NCBI GenBank assembly: GCA_937922775.1
Contig: CALAKE010000031.1
Location: 1-6,213, forward strand
Length of the DNA stretch: 6,213 nt
Direction: 5' to 3'
From: an uncultured bacterium
Lineage (GTDB): Bacteria; Acidobacteriota; UBA890
Position 1 is the first letter of the stretch. Each line of letters opens with the position of its first letter. This document shows, one piece after another, positions 5,928 to 6,213 of the stretch. A program made the translations under genes and the position numbers. The notes beneath the pieces were generated by a model. It saw nothing but the letters and a program-made list of their open reading frames with translations. It ran no database searches and was not told the origin of the DNA.

Positions 5928-6213
5928 ATGGCACAGGCAATTCGAATCTCGGTCGGCGATGTGGAGCTGGACGGCTTGCTGAATGAGAGTGCTTGCGCGC
6001 GAGCAGTCGCCGAAGTTCTCCCACTGCAGTCGAAGTTTCGTGCCTGGGGCGACGAGATCTATTTCGACATTCCCGTGGACCACGGCCTGGAGAGAGATGC
6101 GCGGGAGGAGTTCGAGATCGGTGACCTCGGGTACTGGCCAGAAGGGAAAGCACTCTGCGTCTTCTTCGGCCCGACGCCCATGAGCCCGGGCGAGAAGCCG
6201 GTCGCCTACTCCC
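5928..6213 (+). CDS. Cyclophilin-like fold protein of the TM1367/DUF369 type, 3' end outside window
   Basis: The first 95 codons of a small protein resembling the cyclophilin-like family represented by Thermotoga TM1367 (Pfam Cyclophil_like). Seen: an opening beta stretch AIRISVGDVELDG (4-16); AEVLPLQSKFRAWGDEIYFDIP (about 29-50), with the family motif WGDEIYF; EFEIGDLGYWPEGKALCVFFG (about 62-82), with GYWP and CVFFG; and TPMSPGEKPVAY just before the window edge. The family is around 120 residues, so perhaps a quarter is missing. These proteins have a cyclophilin-like barrel but lack proven prolyl isomerase activity, and their role is unknown. An in-frame stop at 5910-5912 makes ATG 5928 the only good start; AGGTCAGG (5911-5918) could be its ribosome site. 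It lies 47 bases after apt in the same direction and is probably in the same transcript. Confidence 0.85.
   Translation, partial: MAQAIRISVGDVELDGLLNESACARAVAEVLPLQSKFRAWGDEIYFDIPVDHGLERDAREEFEIGDLGYWPEGKALCVFFGPTPMSPGEKPVAYS

Overview
This is a GC-rich bacterial chromosomal window of dense, mostly housekeeping genes. By content it holds a membrane site-2-type protease, two HU/IHF-family DNA-binding proteins, the ribosome-assembly GTPase Der, a small MerR-type regulator, two proline tRNA genes, SurE, a VTT/DedA-type membrane protein, adenine phosphoribosyltransferase and the start of a TM1367-like cyclophilin-fold protein. The order HU/IHF - MerR - tRNA-Pro is known from Proteobacteria such as Pseudomonas, where pheST precede it. 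Here der precedes it instead. The protein styles suggest a deep-branching Gram-negative phylum (Acidobacteriota or similar), but this is a low-confidence guess. I see no transposase, integrase, CRISPR array or phage gene.

Layout. On the minus strand, an M50 protease (cut off by the window start, reading leftward from 903) lies downstream of an HU gene (1276 to 1001). The HU gene has a near-perfect sigma70 promoter at 1319-1348. A 182-base divergent spacer separates it from der (1459-2799, plus strand). A second promoter (2800-2828), directly after the der stop, drives a second HU-like gene (2885-3163), which overlaps a MerR-type gene (3156-3521) by 8 bases. tRNA-Pro(GGG) (3552-3628) follows, and a strong intrinsic terminator (3630-3682) closes the unit. 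surE (3763-4539) and a VTT/DedA-like gene (4536-5162) overlap by 4 bases and are followed after 16 bases by tRNA-Pro(CGG) (5179-5252), which runs straight into eight T's. apt (5347-5880) and the 5' part of the cyclophilin-like gene (from 5928) complete the window. No stretch over 300 bases lacks a gene.

How the genes fit together. Der, the two tRNAs and the HU proteins belong to translation and nucleoid maintenance. SurE (nucleoside monophosphate phosphatase) and Apt (adenine salvage) both act on nucleotide pools, though they appear to be in separate transcription units. The most distinctive points are: the repeated design in which two consecutive protein operons each end in a proline tRNA; the second tRNA, which lacks an encoded CCA and doubles as an apparent terminator stem; and two divergent HU paralogues flanking der, one with an unusually weakly basic DNA-binding arm. 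I found no clear sign of a wholly new system.
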